Translations under genes and position numbers: made by a program
Assembly (NCBI GenBank): GCA_022763485.1
Contig: JALEGX010000117.1
Span: forward strand, 1 to 33,228
Origin: Paracoccaceae bacterium
Lineage (GTDB): Bacteria > Pseudomonadota > Alphaproteobacteria > Rhodobacterales > Rhodobacteraceae
Direction of reading: 5' to 3'
DNA: 33,228 nt
Shown here: positions 23,220 through 32,964 of the stretch, piece after piece
How the letters are laid out: the number at the start of each line of letters is the position of its first letter
Position numbering within the stretch: position 1 is the first letter of the stretch
Notes under the pieces: model-generated
What the model was told of the DNA's origin: nothing
Seen by the model: only the letters and a program-made list of their open reading frames with translations
Databases searched by the model: none

Positions 23220-24448
23220 CCCCCCTGACCAAAGCCCTGACCCGGGCCGTCGCGCCCCTGGCTGTGGCCGCCGCGCTGGCGGCAGCCCCTCTTGCGGGAC
23301 AGGCGCAGGGCTTGTTCTCGCCCGCCTATGTGGTCAACGATTCCGTGGTGACCAATTTCGAGCTTGAGCAGCGGGTCCTGCTGCTGCAACTGCTGCGCTT
23401 TCCCGGTGATCCGGCCCAGGTGGCCCGCAAGGAATTGGTTGACGACCGCCTGAAGGAAGAGACCTACAAGCAGGCCGGGATCGAAGTCACCGAGGAGATG
23501 ATCAAGAACGGGATCGAGGAATTCGCCAAGCGGGCCAACCTGTCGGGCGAGGAATTTGCCGGGATCCTGGAACAGAACGGCGTGTCCCCACAGACGCTGC
23601 GCGATTTCATCACCGTGGGCCTTGGATGGCGCGAATACATCGCGTCGACCTACCTGTCGCGCGCCCGTCCGACCGATGCTGAAATCGACCGTGCCATGGG
23701 CCAGACCGAATCCGGCAGCGTGCAGGTGCTGCTGTCCGAGCTGATCATGCCGATCACGCCGCAGAATGCCGCGCAGGTCGAAGAGATCGCGCAGGAAGTG
23801 TCCCAGCTGACCAGCTTTGACGCGTTTTCGGCCGCTGCCACGCAATTCTCCGCCGCGGATAGCCGCAACAATGGCGGACGTCTGAACTGGATGGCGCTGT
23901 CGCAACTGCCGCCGGCCCTGCGCGCCACCCTGCTGGGTCTGGCCCCCGGTGAAGTCACCTCGCCGATCTCGCTGCAGAACGCCGTGGCCCTGTTCCAGAT
24001 GCGCGACCTCCGCGAAGTCGCCGCCGCGGCGCCGAAATACGCCGCCATCGAATATGCGACCTATTTCATCCCCGGCGGGCGCAGCCCCGAAGCGCTGGCC
24101 ACGGCCAAGCGGATTTCCGACAGTATCGACACCTGCGATGACCTGTATGGCATCGCCAAGGATCAACCGGCCGAGGTTCTGGAACGCCAGAGCGTAAAGC
24201 CGTCGGAGCTGCCGCAGGATATCGCCATCGAGCTGGCCAAGCTGGACAATGACGAAATCTCTACCGCGCTGACCCGCAACAACGGTCAGACGCTGGTCCT
24301 GCTGATGATGTGTGGCCGCACCGGCGAACTGGCCGGTGACGCCACCCGCGAGGAAATCACCAATGCCCTGACCCAACAGCGTCTGGGCGCGTTCTCCAAC
24401 AGCAAGGTTGCCCAGCTTCGCGCCGAGGCGATCATCGTCGAGAAATGA
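23204..24448 (+). CDS. surA: SurA-like periplasmic chaperone / peptidylprolyl isomerase
   Basis: A 414-residue protein with a Sec signal peptide (to about AGQAQG). The SurA N-terminal chaperone domain follows, with VVNDSVVTNFELEQR and RKELVDDRLKEETYKQAG. A parvulin PPIase domain follows (about 170-270), with SELIMPITP, NNGGRLNWM and LGLAPGEVTSPI. A degenerate C-terminal part contains two Cys (CDDLY and MMCGR) that might form a disulfide. It escorts outer-membrane proteins such as LptD through the periplasm. The ATG lies inside the end of lptD, and the stop overlaps the pdxA ATG, so expression is tightly coupled. Confidence 0.93.
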   Translation: MQTYLTPLTKALTRAVAPLAVAAALAAAPLAGQAQGLFSPAYVVNDSVVTNFELEQRVLLLQLLRFPGDPAQVARKELVDDRLKEETYKQAGIEVTEEMIKNGIEEFAKRANLSGEEFAGILEQNGVSPQTLRDFITVGLGWREYIASTYLSRARPTDAEIDRAMGQTESGSVQVLLSELIMPITPQNAAQVEEIAQEVSQLTSFDAFSAAATQFSAADSRNNGGRLNWMALSQLPPALRATLLGLAPGEVTSPISLQNAVALFQMRDLREVAAAAPKYAAIEYATYFIPGGRSPEALATAKRISDSIDTCDDLYGIAKDQPAEVLERQSVKPSELPQDIAIELAKLDNDEISTALTRNNGQTLVLLMMCGRTGELAGDATREEITNALTQQRLGAFSNSKVAQLRAEAIIVEK

Positions 24449-25413
24449 ACGCACCCATCGCGCTGAGCTGCGGCGAACCTGCGGGCATCGGGCCGGAAAT
24501 CGCCGTGGCCGCATGGGATCAGCTGCGCGAGCGCTGTCCTTTCGTCTGGATCGGCGACCCACGGCATCTGCCTGCCGGAAGCCGGTTCCAGGAGGTCCGC
24601 GATCTGTCGGACACGGCGGGGATCTGCCCCGATGCGCTGCCCGTTCTGCCGCTGGATTTCGGATCTGATGCCACACCGGGCCAGGCCAAGGCCGCCCATG
24701 CAAAGGGGGTGATTCAGGCGATCGAAACCGCCGTATCGCTGACCCGTGCAGGTCAGGCCAGCGCCGTCTGCACCGCTCCGATCCACAAGAAGGCGCTGAT
24801 CGACGGCGCCAATTTTGCCCACCCTGGCCATACCGAGTTTCTGGCCGCCCTTGGTGGTGTGCAGGATGTGGTGATGATGCTGGCCAGCGAACAGCTGCGG
24901 GTGGTTCCGGCGACGATCCACATTGCGTTGGCCGATGTGCCCCGCGTGCTGACCCCAGCCCGGCTGCGCCGCACGATCGAGATCACGGCCGAAGGGCTGC
25001 GCCATCAGTTCAGCATAGACTGCCCGCGGATCGCCGTGACCGGCCTGAACCCCCATGCAGGGGAAGGCGGTGCCATGGGACAGGAGGAGCTGGACTGGAT
25101 CAACGCCCTGCTGCTGGAGATGGCGCAGAGCGACGACATGGTTCTGACCGGGCCACACCCGGCAGATACGCTGTTTCATGCCGCCGCCCGCCGCCGCTAT
25201 GACGCCGCTATTGCCATGTATCATGATCAGGCCCTGATCCCGATCAAAACGCTGGACTTCGACAATGGGGTGAATGTCACGCTGGGCCTGCCGTTCATCC
25301 GAACCTCGCCCGATCATGGCACCGCCTTCGACATCGCGGGACAGGGGCTGGCCAATCCCAGCAGCCTGATCGCCGCCCTGACCATGGCACAGCGGATGGC
25401 ACACAGCCGTTGA
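24445..25413 (+). CDS. pdxA: 4-hydroxythreonine-4-phosphate dehydrogenase
   Basis: A 322-residue cytosolic enzyme that oxidises 4-phosphohydroxy-L-threonine with NAD in the DXP-dependent vitamin B6 route; its product condenses with DXP in the PdxJ reaction. Motifs: the N-terminal [12 protein letters not shown], the metal-binding [20 protein letters not shown] and [11 protein letters not shown], and the C-terminal [17 protein letters not shown]. The length matches the family. The start overlaps the surA stop (ATGA). Its place after surA and before rsmA is the same as in E. coli, and here pdxJ is two genes further on. Confidence 0.97.
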   Translation: MNAPIALSCGEPAGIGPEIAVAAWDQLRERCPFVWIGDPRHLPAGSRFQEVRDLSDTAGICPDALPVLPLDFGSDATPGQAKAAHAKGVIQAIETAVSLTRAGQASAVCTAPIHKKALIDGANFAHPGHTEFLAALGGVQDVVMMLASEQLRVVPATIHIALADVPRVLTPARLRRTIEITAEGLRHQFSIDCPRIAVTGLNPHAGEGGAMGQEELDWINALLLEMAQSDDMVLTGPHPADTLFHAAARRRYDAAIAMYHDQALIPIKTLDFDNGVNVTLGLPFIRTSPDHGTAFDIAGQGLANPSSLIAALTMAQRMAHSR

Positions 25414-25495
25414 CCCCCGTCTCTGCCGAAATTTTGCGCGTCAGGGGCATTTCCCCTCTGGCGACTCCCCGCCGTATCCCCCACCATCGGACATC

Positions 25496-26338
25496 ATGAG
25501 CGCCATAGACACCCTTCCCCCTCTGCGTGAGGTCATCGCGACCCATCAGCTGTCGGCCCGCAAGTCGCTGGGCCAGAACTTCCTGCTGGACCTGAACCTG
25601 ACCGCCAAGATCGCCCGCCAGGCCGGGGATCTGACCGAATGCGACGTGCTGGAAATCGGCCCCGGTCCCGGTGGCCTGACCCGTGGACTGCTGTCCGAGG
25701 GCGCCCGCCGGGTGCTGGCGGTGGAAAAGGACACCCGGTGTCTGCCCGCGCTGCAAGAGATCGCCGACGCCTATCCCGGCCAGTTGCAGATCATCAACGG
25801 GGACGCGCTGGAGATTGACCCGCTGGAGCATCTGACCCCCCCGGTGCGGATTGCCGCCAACCTGCCCTACAACGTCGGCACAGAGCTGCTGGTGCGCTGG
25901 CTGACCCCCAAGGAATGGCCGCCCTTCTGGCAGAGCCTGACGCTGATGTTCCAGCGCGAAGTTGCCGAACGCATCGTGGCCCAGCCCGGATCCAAGGCCT
26001 ATGGGCGCCTGGCAATCCTGGCCCAATGGCGCGCCGATGCCCGCATCGTGCTGTCGCTGCCGCCCGGTGCCTTTACCCCGCCGCCCAAAGTGTCCAGCGC
26101 CGTGGTTCACCTGCAAGCCCTGCCCGAGCCGCGCTTTCCGGCGGATGCCGCGATCCTGTCGCGGGTGGTGGCCGCCGCTTTCAACCAGCGCCGCAAGATG
26201 CTGCGCGCCTCGCTCAAATCGGTGTCTCCGGTGATCGAGGACCATCTGAACGCGGCCGGAATTCCGCCGACCGAACGCGCCGAACAGATTTCGCTGGAAG
26301 CCTTCTGTGCCCTGGCCCGCGAACTCGCAAAATCCTGA
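25496..26338 (+). CDS. rsmA: 16S rRNA (adenine1518/1519-N6)-dimethyltransferase
   Basis: A 280-residue RsmA/KsgA enzyme that dimethylates two adjacent adenines in the 3'-terminal helix of 16S rRNA late in 30S assembly. [10 protein letters not shown] (24-33) is the family N-terminal motif, [10 protein letters not shown] (51-60) the SAM-binding motif I, and NLPYNV (122-127) the catalytic motif IV. The C-terminal helical domain contains [13 protein letters not shown]. Loss confers kasugamycin resistance in E. coli. It lies 82 nt after pdxA and 24 nt before pdxJ, so it probably shares their transcript. Confidence 0.97.
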   Translation: MSAIDTLPPLREVIATHQLSARKSLGQNFLLDLNLTAKIARQAGDLTECDVLEIGPGPGGLTRGLLSEGARRVLAVEKDTRCLPALQEIADAYPGQLQIINGDALEIDPLEHLTPPVRIAANLPYNVGTELLVRWLTPKEWPPFWQSLTLMFQREVAERIVAQPGSKAYGRLAILAQWRADARIVLSLPPGAFTPPPKVSSAVVHLQALPEPRFPADAAILSRVVAAAFNQRRKMLRASLKSVSPVIEDHLNAAGIPPTERAEQISLEAFCALARELAKS

Positions 26339-26362
26339 TTTCCCGACTGTTGGAGGGTCTCC

Positions 26363-27133
26363 ATGTCAAACCCCACCCTGCTTTCCGTCAACGTCAATGC
26401 CGTCGCCTATCTGCGCAATCGGCGCGAAGTGCCCTGGCCCAACCTGCTGGACATTGCCCGCGCCATCCTGGACGCCGGGGCGCATGGCATAACCGTCCAC
26501 CCGCGCCCCGATCAACGCCATATCCGCTTCACCGATGTGACCGACCTGGCCGAGCTGATCGACCGGGAATACCCCGAGGCGGAGTTCAATATCGAAGGCT
26601 ATCCGACCGATCATTTCATTGATCTGGTGTTGTCGGTGAAGGCCGATCAGGTCACGCTGGTGCCCGACACGCCAGAGCAATCCACGTCGGACCATGGTTG
26701 GGATCTGGAGGCGGACGGCGACATGCTGCGCAGCATGTCAGCCCGGTTCCGCGATGCGGGCCTGCGGGTGTCCTATTTCGTCGATTCCGACGCCGATGCG
26801 CCAGCCAAAGCCTGGGACGCGGGTGCGGATCGGATTGAATTCTACACCGGCCCCTTCGCCAATGACGCGGGCATTCACGGCTGCAAGACCGAGCTGGCGC
26901 GGCTGGCTGCTGCGGCGGACAACGCCCGTCAGACCGGCCACAACAGCCCCGAAGGCCGGGCGCCGCTGATGATGAACGCGGGGCATGACCTGACGCTGGA
27001 CAACCTGCCCGCCCTGCGCGAAGCGATCCCGGACCTGGCCGAGGTGTCGATCGGCCACGGGCTGACGGCGGATGCGCTGATGCTGGGCTTCCCGCAGGCG
27101 GTGAAACGCTACCTGAAGGTGCTGGGCCACTGA
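26363..27133 (+). CDS. pdxJ: Pyridoxine 5'-phosphate synthase, divergent subfamily
   Basis: A 256-residue TIM-barrel protein that by family condenses 1-amino-acetone-3-phosphate (from the PdxA product) with DXP to form pyridoxine 5'-phosphate. Recognisable parts are ITVHPRPDQRHIR, the LVPDTPEQSTSDHGWD strand, and C-terminal SIGHGLTADALMLGF. The N-terminal motif is SVNVNAVAYLRNRR instead of the usual VNIDHIATLRNAR, and HPRPD replaces HLRED. Both changes resemble PdxJ of Bacteroidetes rather than the usual proteobacterial form. GGAGG lies upstream of the ATG. It is the last gene of the run and is followed by a strong terminator. The call to the family is firm; whether it is the main PdxJ or a paralogue is unclear. 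Confidence 0.92.
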   Translation: MSNPTLLSVNVNAVAYLRNRREVPWPNLLDIARAILDAGAHGITVHPRPDQRHIRFTDVTDLAELIDREYPEAEFNIEGYPTDHFIDLVLSVKADQVTLVPDTPEQSTSDHGWDLEADGDMLRSMSARFRDAGLRVSYFVDSDADAPAKAWDAGADRIEFYTGPFANDAGIHGCKTELARLAAAADNARQTGHNSPEGRAPLMMNAGHDLTLDNLPALREAIPDLAEVSIGHGLTADALMLGFPQAVKRYLKVLGH

Positions 27134-27166
27134 TCGTCCCGCCTCTGCACAGGATAGCGCGCAAAA

Positions 27167-27202
27167 AGAAAAACCCAGATCCAACCGGATCTGGGTTTTT
27201 TG
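27167..27202. terminator. Bidirectional terminator between pdxJ and the DUF4167 gene
   Basis: A stem of at least 12 bp (AAACCCAGATCC at 27171-27182 with GGATCTGGGTTT at 27187-27198) has an AACC loop. T tracts lie on both strands (GGTTTTTT on plus; TTTTTCTTTTT on minus). It separates convergent transcripts. Confidence 0.93.
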
Positions 27203-27223
27203 GTTTCTACCGGTCGGCGAGAA

Positions 27224-27925
27224 TTATTCCGCGGCTTCGGGTTTGTCTTTGTCCCCCTCTGCCGGCGCATCGGCAGCGTCATCCTTGGACTTCGGCTTGG
27301 CACGGCTGGGCGCCTTGCGGGTCCGCGGCTTGGGCTTGGGTTTCTCGCCATCTTCTGCCGCAGGGGCGGCCTCGGCCGAGGCGTCACCGTCAGATCCGGC
27401 ATCCGCTGCCTGCTCAGGGGCCTTGCGCGGGGCGCGCGGGCGGCGGGACTTTTTCTGCTCCGCGGGCTTGTCCTGGCTTTCCGGGGTCTCAACAAGGCCA
27501 GTCGCCTCATCATCCGACCCACCGCCGTTCAGGTCCAGCACATCCGGCTGCGGCGCACTGGCGGGATCGTCAGCACGGCTTGCGGCTTCGCGTTCCTGAC
27601 GCTCGGCGCGTTCGCGGTCCCGTTCGGCCTGACGCTCACGGTTCTGGCGTTCCTGCTCTTCGCGGCGGGCATCCATCTCGCGCTGAGCTTCGCTCAGCAG
27701 GCGCATATAATGTTCGGCGTGCTGCTGAAAGTTTTCGGTCGCGACACGGTCATTGGCCAGCTGCGCATCGCGGGCCAGCTGGTTGTATTTGTCAATGATC
27801 TGCTGCGGTGTTCCACGCACCTTGCCTTCGGGACCCGAACTGTCGAACACCCGGTTGATGACGTTGCCGCCAGAAGGACGATTGCGGTTCGATTTCGACC
27901 GCGAGCGGGATTTGGACGATCTCAT
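27224..27925 (-). CDS. DUF4167 domain protein with basic low-complexity tail
   Basis: A 233-residue protein. It starts MRSSKSRSRSKSNRNRP, a highly basic segment. The DUF4167 core follows (about 18-95), with NVINRVFDSSGPEGKVRGT and ARDAQLANDRVATENFQQHAEHY, then a charged helical region rich in Arg, Glu and Gln that is likely coiled coil. The C-terminal 100 residues are Lys/Pro/Ala/Asp-rich with repeated PRAPRKAP and KPKPKPRTRKAP elements like histone-H1-type tails. Nucleic-acid binding is probable; the function is unknown. The start is ATG 27925 with TTAGG upstream; a longer frame to 28177 is not supported. It follows prmC, as in many alphaproteobacteria. Confidence 0.9.
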   Translation of the reverse strand: MRSSKSRSRSKSNRNRPSGGNVINRVFDSSGPEGKVRGTPQQIIDKYNQLARDAQLANDRVATENFQQHAEHYMRLLSEAQREMDARREEQERQNRERQAERDRERAERQEREAASRADDPASAPQPDVLDLNGGGSDDEATGLVETPESQDKPAEQKKSRRPRAPRKAPEQAADAGSDGDASAEAAPAAEDGEKPKPKPRTRKAPSRAKPKSKDDAADAPAEGDKDKPEAAE

Positions 27926-28158
27926 ATACCTAACGTCAGCCTTGTTGCTTTTGTTGTTGATCCCGACAGGCACAAGCAACGCTGCGTGCATGGGGTCATA
28001 GCCAATTTGGGGCTTAATGCCACTGCGGAGGCGATATGGCCTCGCTCGCTGCGACACCCCTGAGTAAACACGTCCAGCGCTGGCGCACAAGGGGTCGAAA
28101 CACATTTTCCACGATTCAACGGCAAATTGGCGCATTTTCACACGACCAATTGCACCAA
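27926..28158 (-). promoter_or_regulatory. Leader region of the DUF4167 gene
   Basis: A 233-bp gap after prmC. It holds a near-perfect inverted repeat in the leader (GTTGCTTTTG at 27944-27953 with CACAAGCAAC at 27971-27980, 9 of 10 positions) and a CCAGCGCTGG palindrome at 28074-28083. The gene probably has its own promoter here, but no box pair is clear enough to name. Confidence 0.3.
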
Positions 28159-29001
28159 TCAGACCAGTTTGGCACACACCACGCGGTCGCGGCCATCCAG
28201 GTCCGGCACCACCCGCACATCGCTGAGACCGTGCTGCGAAAACAGTGCTGCGACATCATGGCCCTGGGTTGGTCCGATCTCCACCAGCAGGCGTCCACCC
28301 GGCGCAAGGAAACGTGCCGCATCTGCCGAAATCCGGCGATAGGCTTCCAGCCCGTCCGCCTCATCCGTCAGCGCCATGCGTGGTTCATGGCGGCGCACCT
28401 CTTCGGACAGGCCATCCATTTCTTCCAGCGCAATATAGGGCGGGTTCGACACGATCAGGTCGAACTGGCCCTCAACAGCCTCGAACCAGTCGGACTGCCG
28501 GATATCGGCGCGCGGTTCGACCCGGTGAAACACCGCATTGGCCGAAGCCTGCAAACAGGCGGCCTCGCTCAGGTCGATGCCCACGCCGGTGGCCTGCGGC
28601 CGTTCCGCCAAGAGCGTCACAAGGATACAGCCGCTGCCCACCCCAAGGTCCAGCACCCGATTGAAGGACTGCGCCAGGGCCGCCTCGATCAGGGTTTCGG
28701 TTTCGGGGCGCGGGTCCAGTACATCGCCGCTGACTTTGAACTGGCGGCCATAGAAAGCGCGCTCGCCGATCAGATGGGACACCGGCACGCGGATCGCCCG
28801 CAGCGACACCAGCTGTTCATAGCGTTCGGCAATGTCAGGGGCCAGATCCTCGGGCGCGATCAGGGTGACACGGCTGGCTTCGATCCGCGCGGCATGGGCC
28901 AGCAGAACGCGGGCATCACGGGCCGGATCAGCCACACCTGCCGCCCGCAGACGCGCGGTGGCGGCGACCATCGCCTGCGCCGCTGTCATCGGACCGTTCA
29001 T
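28159..29001 (-). CDS. prmC: Peptide chain release factor glutamine methyltransferase
   Basis: A 280-residue enzyme that N5-methylates the Gln of the GGQ motif in RF1 and RF2 and so raises termination efficiency. The N-terminal helical domain contains [18 protein letters not shown], the SAM motif I is [11 protein letters not shown] (about 116-126), and the catalytic NPPY is at 186-189. The ATG overlaps the prfA stop (ATGA), so enzyme and substrate are made together, the usual arrangement. Confidence 0.97.
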   Translation of the reverse strand: MNGPMTAAQAMVAATARLRAAGVADPARDARVLLAHAARIEASRVTLIAPEDLAPDIAERYEQLVSLRAIRVPVSHLIGERAFYGRQFKVSGDVLDPRPETETLIEAALAQSFNRVLDLGVGSGCILVTLLAERPQATGVGIDLSEAACLQASANAVFHRVEPRADIRQSDWFEAVEGQFDLIVSNPPYIALEEMDGLSEEVRRHEPRMALTDEADGLEAYRRISADAARFLAPGGRLLVEIGPTQGHDVAALFSQHGLSDVRVVPDLDGRDRVVCAKLV

Positions 29002-30071
29002 GCCTCCATCGCGGCCAGAAGCCGCGCCTGTCCATCGGCGATCAGGGCGTCGATCACCTCATCCAGATCTCCCTGCATCACCTGATCCAGCTTGTAGAGC
29101 GTCAGGTTGATCCGGTGATCGGTCATCCGCCCCTGCGGGAAATTGTAGGTCCGGATCCGTTCCGAGCGATCCCCCGACCCGACCTGCCCGGCCCGTTCTG
29201 CCGAGCGTTCATCATCCAGCCGCTGCCGCTCCAGATCGAAGAGGCGGGTCTTCAGAACCTGCATCGCGATCTCGCGGTTGCGGTGCTGGGATTTCTCAGA
29301 GCTCGTCACCACGATGCCCGAAGGGATATGGGTGATGCGCACGGCGGAGTCGGTGGTGTTCACGTGCTGCCCCCCCGCACCAGAGCTGCGCATGGTGTCG
29401 ATCCGCAGGTCGTTGGCGTCAATCTGGATGTCCACATCTTCGGCTTCGGGCAGCACCGCGACCGTTGCTGCGGAGGTGTGAATCCGACCGCCGCTTTCGG
29501 TGGTGGGCACCCGTTGGACCCGGTGGACGCCCGATTCGTACTTCAGCCGGGCAAACACGCCCTCGCCCTTGATATGGGCCACGACTTCCTTGATGCCGCC
29601 CAGTTCGGTCATCTGCTCTTGCAGGATGTCGAACTTCCAGCCCTGCGCCTCGGCGTGGCGCTGGTACATGCGCAGCAGATCGCCAGCGAACAGCGCCGCC
29701 TCATCGCCACCGGTGCCCGGACGGATCTCCAGAATCGCAGGCCGCGTGTCGGCGTCATCCTTGGGCAGCAGCGCCAGTTGCAGCGCCTGCTCGGCGTCGG
29801 GCAAGGCGGCCTTCAACGTGGGCAGCTCCTCTTCGGCCAGCGCCCGCATATCCGGGTCATCCATCATTTCCGTCGCTTCGGCGATATCGGCAAGCAACTG
29901 ACGAAACGCGGTAATCTGTTCGACCACGGGGCGGAGATCGGAATATTCCTTGGCCAGCCTGGCAATGTCACCGCCACTGGCCCCATCGGCCATCGCGGCC
30001 TCAAGGAACTGAAACCGCTGCGTGATCTGTTCAAGGCGTTCTTCTGGGATCATTTCTGCGGTGTCCGACAT
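28998..30071 (-). CDS. prfA: Peptide chain release factor 1
   Basis: A 357-residue factor that recognises UAA and UAG in the ribosomal A site and triggers peptidyl-tRNA hydrolysis. GGQ is at 233-235 in [16 protein letters not shown], followed by [10 protein letters not shown]. The codon-reading tripeptide region reads [14 protein letters not shown], so the PxT is PTT (189-191) instead of the common PAT or PVT. The start is taken as ATG 30071; an internal ATG at 30053 ([10 protein letters not shown]) matches the usual RF1 N-terminus and may be the real one. It is the first gene of prfA-prmC. Confidence 0.97.
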   Translation of the reverse strand: MSDTAEMIPEERLEQITQRFQFLEAAMADGASGGDIARLAKEYSDLRPVVEQITAFRQLLADIAEATEMMDDPDMRALAEEELPTLKAALPDAEQALQLALLPKDDADTRPAILEIRPGTGGDEAALFAGDLLRMYQRHAEAQGWKFDILQEQMTELGGIKEVVAHIKGEGVFARLKYESGVHRVQRVPTTESGGRIHTSAATVAVLPEAEDVDIQIDANDLRIDTMRSSGAGGQHVNTTDSAVRITHIPSGIVVTSSEKSQHRNREIAMQVLKTRLFDLERQRLDDERSAERAGQVGSGDRSERIRTYNFPQGRMTDHRINLTLYKLDQVMQGDLDEVIDALIADGQARLLAAMEA

Positions 30072-30080
30072 CGTGACGCT

Positions 30081-30109
30081 TTGGTCAAGAGGCGCAGTTG
30101 TGTTAGCCT
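30081..30109 (+). promoter_or_regulatory. Candidate promoter of the small periplasmic protein gene
   Basis: TTGGTC (30081-30086) and TAGCCT (30104-30109) are 17 bp apart, ending 19 nt before the ATG, with GGGAGG between. The spacing is ideal but the -10 is weak. The gap to prfA is only 57 bp, so both divergent promoters must overlap here. Confidence 0.4.
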
Positions 30110-30128
30110 GACGGCAAGGGAGGACACC

Positions 30129-30431
30129 ATGCGCAATCTTGTGCTGACACTGTCACTGACCATCGCCGCAAGCGCCGCATCGGCGGATGTGATCGGCCCC
30201 GGCGGCAAGGTGATCGACTGCTATTGCACCGACACCTCTGGCGGCCGGGTTGAGCTGGGCGAAACCATCTGCATGTTCGTCGATGGCCGGGCCTTCATGG
30301 CGCAATGCCAGATGTCGCTGAACGTGCCCATGTGGCGCGAAGTTCAGGATGGCTGCCTGTCCTCACGGCTGAGCCCCCTAGAGGGCGTTCAGCCAGCCCT
30401 GCAGTCGTTTGCCGTTTACCCCCAGATCTGA
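30129..30431 (+). CDS. Small Cys-rich periplasmic protein, unknown function
   Basis: A 100-residue protein with a Sec signal peptide ([19 protein letters not shown]). The mature part begins [14 protein letters not shown] and contains five cysteines (CYC, ICMF, QCQM, GCLSS). This suggests disulfides in the periplasm or a metal site. GGGAGG lies just before the ATG. I do not recognise a named family. It is monocistronic, and its last 54 nt run into the end of the convergent DUF1499 gene; the tail after GCLSS is probably not conserved. The start was chosen by the signal peptide and ribosome site; the open frame runs far upstream only as an antisense shadow of prfA. Confidence 0.75.
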   Translation: MRNLVLTLSLTIAASAASADVIGPGGKVIDCYCTDTSGGRVELGETICMFVDGRAFMAQCQMSLNVPMWREVQDGCLSSRLSPLEGVQPALQSFAVYPQI

Positions 30432-30785
30432 ACGACCGAATCGCAGCCGGGAATAGACCTTCAGCAGGTCCCCCTCCTGTTTCACCGTGACGTAGTCCGG
30501 GAAGCCGATCACCTTGGACCGTGCGACATAGGTGATCATGCCCTGATCGACGGAACCGGCCAGCAGTTTGACCCGCGGCGCCGCCTGAATGATGCGATCC
30601 AGACGCGCCAGCCCGTCCGGTCCGGCCTGCACCACCCGCATCACCCCGGCCTTGAACTGCTTGTCCGCCTCAAAGGCGGGCAGCTTGTGCCAGACGTTGG
30701 GATCACTGGGGGCAAGGCGGATATAGCCAAGCGCCACCACAACCACGGCAAGGCAGATCATCAACACGGTCATAATGCGTCCCAT
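30378..30785 (-). CDS. DUF1499 domain protein
   Basis: A 135-residue protein with one N-terminal membrane segment (about 5-22, MTVLMICLAVVVVALGYI), so it is anchored with the remainder outside the cytoplasm. The body, with VKLLAGSVDQGMITYVARSKVIGFPDYVTVK and a C-terminal [15 protein letters not shown], matches the DUF1499 family (YbbW/plastid-related), whose function is unknown. A second ATG at 30773 is equally possible as start because neither has a good ribosome site. The gene's end overlaps the convergent small periplasmic protein gene by 54 nt. It lies 140 nt after the upstream ureohydrolase gene on the same strand. Confidence 0.85.
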   Translation of the reverse strand: MGRIMTVLMICLAVVVVALGYIRLAPSDPNVWHKLPAFEADKQFKAGVMRVVQAGPDGLARLDRIIQAAPRVKLLAGSVDQGMITYVARSKVIGFPDYVTVKQEGDLLKVYSRLRFGRSDLGVNGKRLQGWLNAL

Positions 30786-30925
30786 CCGGTTTCTCTGTCG
30801 CCTCTTCTAGGAACCGCAGAGGACCGACACACGCATGACTTTGCGTCAGGTGAACCGCCCCTGCTGTTGTTGTGCCAGGCGGCCCGCTGGCAGGCCGGAC
30901 TGTTGTCTTGTTACCGTCTTGCTGC

Positions 30926-31870
30926 TCATGCCGCCGCTCCCGGCAGCACGCAGATCAGCTCGTAAAGCAGGTTGGCGCCGGTCAGCGCCGTATTGCCCGA
31001 TGGATCATAGGGCGGAGACACTTCGACCAGATCGCAGCCCACGATCTTGAGCCCGCTGAGGGCCCGGATCAATTCCAGCGCCTGGGGCGTGGTCAGACCG
31101 CCGATTTCCGGCGTCCCCGTGCCCGGAGCATATGCTGGATCGAGACTATCGATATCATAGGTCACATAAACAGGCCTATCGCCGATATCGCGACGAATTT
31201 CCGCACCCAGATCCCGCAGGGATTTGTGCCACAGGTCCCAGGCGGGGAACTGGCGGAAGCCCCAGCCCTGCGCCTCGGTGAAATCGGTGGCGGCATAGCC
31301 CGATCCGCGGATGCCGATCTGGAAGGTCTTGTCGGGGATGATCAGCCCCTCCTCCCACGCGCGGCGGAACACGGTGCCATGGGTTTCGCGCTCGCCGAAC
31401 ATCTCGTCATTGACGTCGGCATGGGCATCCACATGCACCAGCGCCACCGGTCCGTGTTTCTTGGCGATGGCGCGCAGGATCGGCAGGGTGATCGAATGAT
31501 CGCCCCCCATCGCCACCGGGATCACATCATGGGTCAGGATCGCTTCATAGCTTTCCCGGATGATCCGCAGGCTGTCGGACAGGGAAAAGGTGTTGATCGG
31601 CAGATCCCCGATGTCCGCCACCTGCATCCGGTCGAAGGGGGCGGCCCCCGTGGCCATGTTGTAGGGCCGGATCATCGCGCTTTCGGCGCGGATCTGCTTG
31701 GGCCCGAACCGCGTCCCGGACCGCCAGGACGCGCCGATGTCCATCGGAATGCCCAGCACCGCCACGTCCAGATCGGCGGCGCTTTCGGCCTGCGGCAGGC
31801 GCATGAAGGTGTTGGGTCCCGAAAACCGGGCCAGTTCATTGCCGCCAAGGGGTTGGTTGTATTCCGTCAT
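30926..31870 (-). CDS. Ureohydrolase, guanidinobutyrase/agmatinase-like
   Basis: A 314-residue cytosolic dimanganese hydrolase that splits a guanidino compound into urea and an amine. Metal-site motifs are GGDHS (122-126), DAHADV (148-153) and DIDSLDP (239-245), the full ureohydrolase set. The N-terminal GPNTFMRLPQ and GASWRSGTRFGPKQIR resemble guanidinobutyrase and guanidinopropionase (GbuA/GpuA) of pseudomonads more than classical agmatinase, so 4-guanidinobutyrate is the likeliest substrate. The substrate cannot be settled from sequence. It lies 130 nt after the second ureohydrolase; a hairpin (31906-31926) sits between them. Confidence 0.9.
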   Translation of the reverse strand: MTEYNQPLGGNELARFSGPNTFMRLPQAESAADLDVAVLGIPMDIGASWRSGTRFGPKQIRAESAMIRPYNMATGAAPFDRMQVADIGDLPINTFSLSDSLRIIRESYEAILTHDVIPVAMGGDHSITLPILRAIAKKHGPVALVHVDAHADVNDEMFGERETHGTVFRRAWEEGLIIPDKTFQIGIRGSGYAATDFTEAQGWGFRQFPAWDLWHKSLRDLGAEIRRDIGDRPVYVTYDIDSLDPAYAPGTGTPEIGGLTTPQALELIRALSGLKIVGCDLVEVSPPYDPSGNTALTGANLLYELICVLPGAAA

Positions 31871-31905
31871 CTGACCTGTCCTGTTCCCGTGTTCTTTTCT
31901 GACGC

Positions 31906-31926
31906 GGCCACGCCTGATGCGTAGCC
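31906..31926. repeat. Hairpin between the two ureohydrolase genes
   Basis: GGCCACGC (31906-31913) and GCGTAGCC (31919-31926) form an 8-bp stem with a CTGAT loop; on the minus-strand RNA one pair is G-U. No T tract follows, so it is not a standard terminator. It might separate transcripts or stabilise the mRNA. Confidence 0.3.
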
Positions 31927-32000
31927 GTCACTTCACCCCACAACACCCTGATATGGCACTCTTTTCAGCACTCCAGAGATCAAGGTTCGCCGTGGTTTGG

Positions 32001-32963
<963 letters not shown>

Positions 32964-32964
32964 C

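Noticed and set aside
23102..24703. A 533-codon frame antisense to surA and pdxA
   Set aside because: It spans two genuine overlapping genes on the other strand and has no family resemblance.
25443..25457. AGGGG-CATTT-CCCCT repeat between pdxA and rsmA
   Set aside because: Short 5-bp stem, no T tract, and the downstream genes probably share the transcript.
29115..30128. Upstream part of the frame that ends in the small periplasmic protein
   Set aside because: Antisense to prfA; only the last 100 codons, with signal peptide and ribosome site, are a gene.
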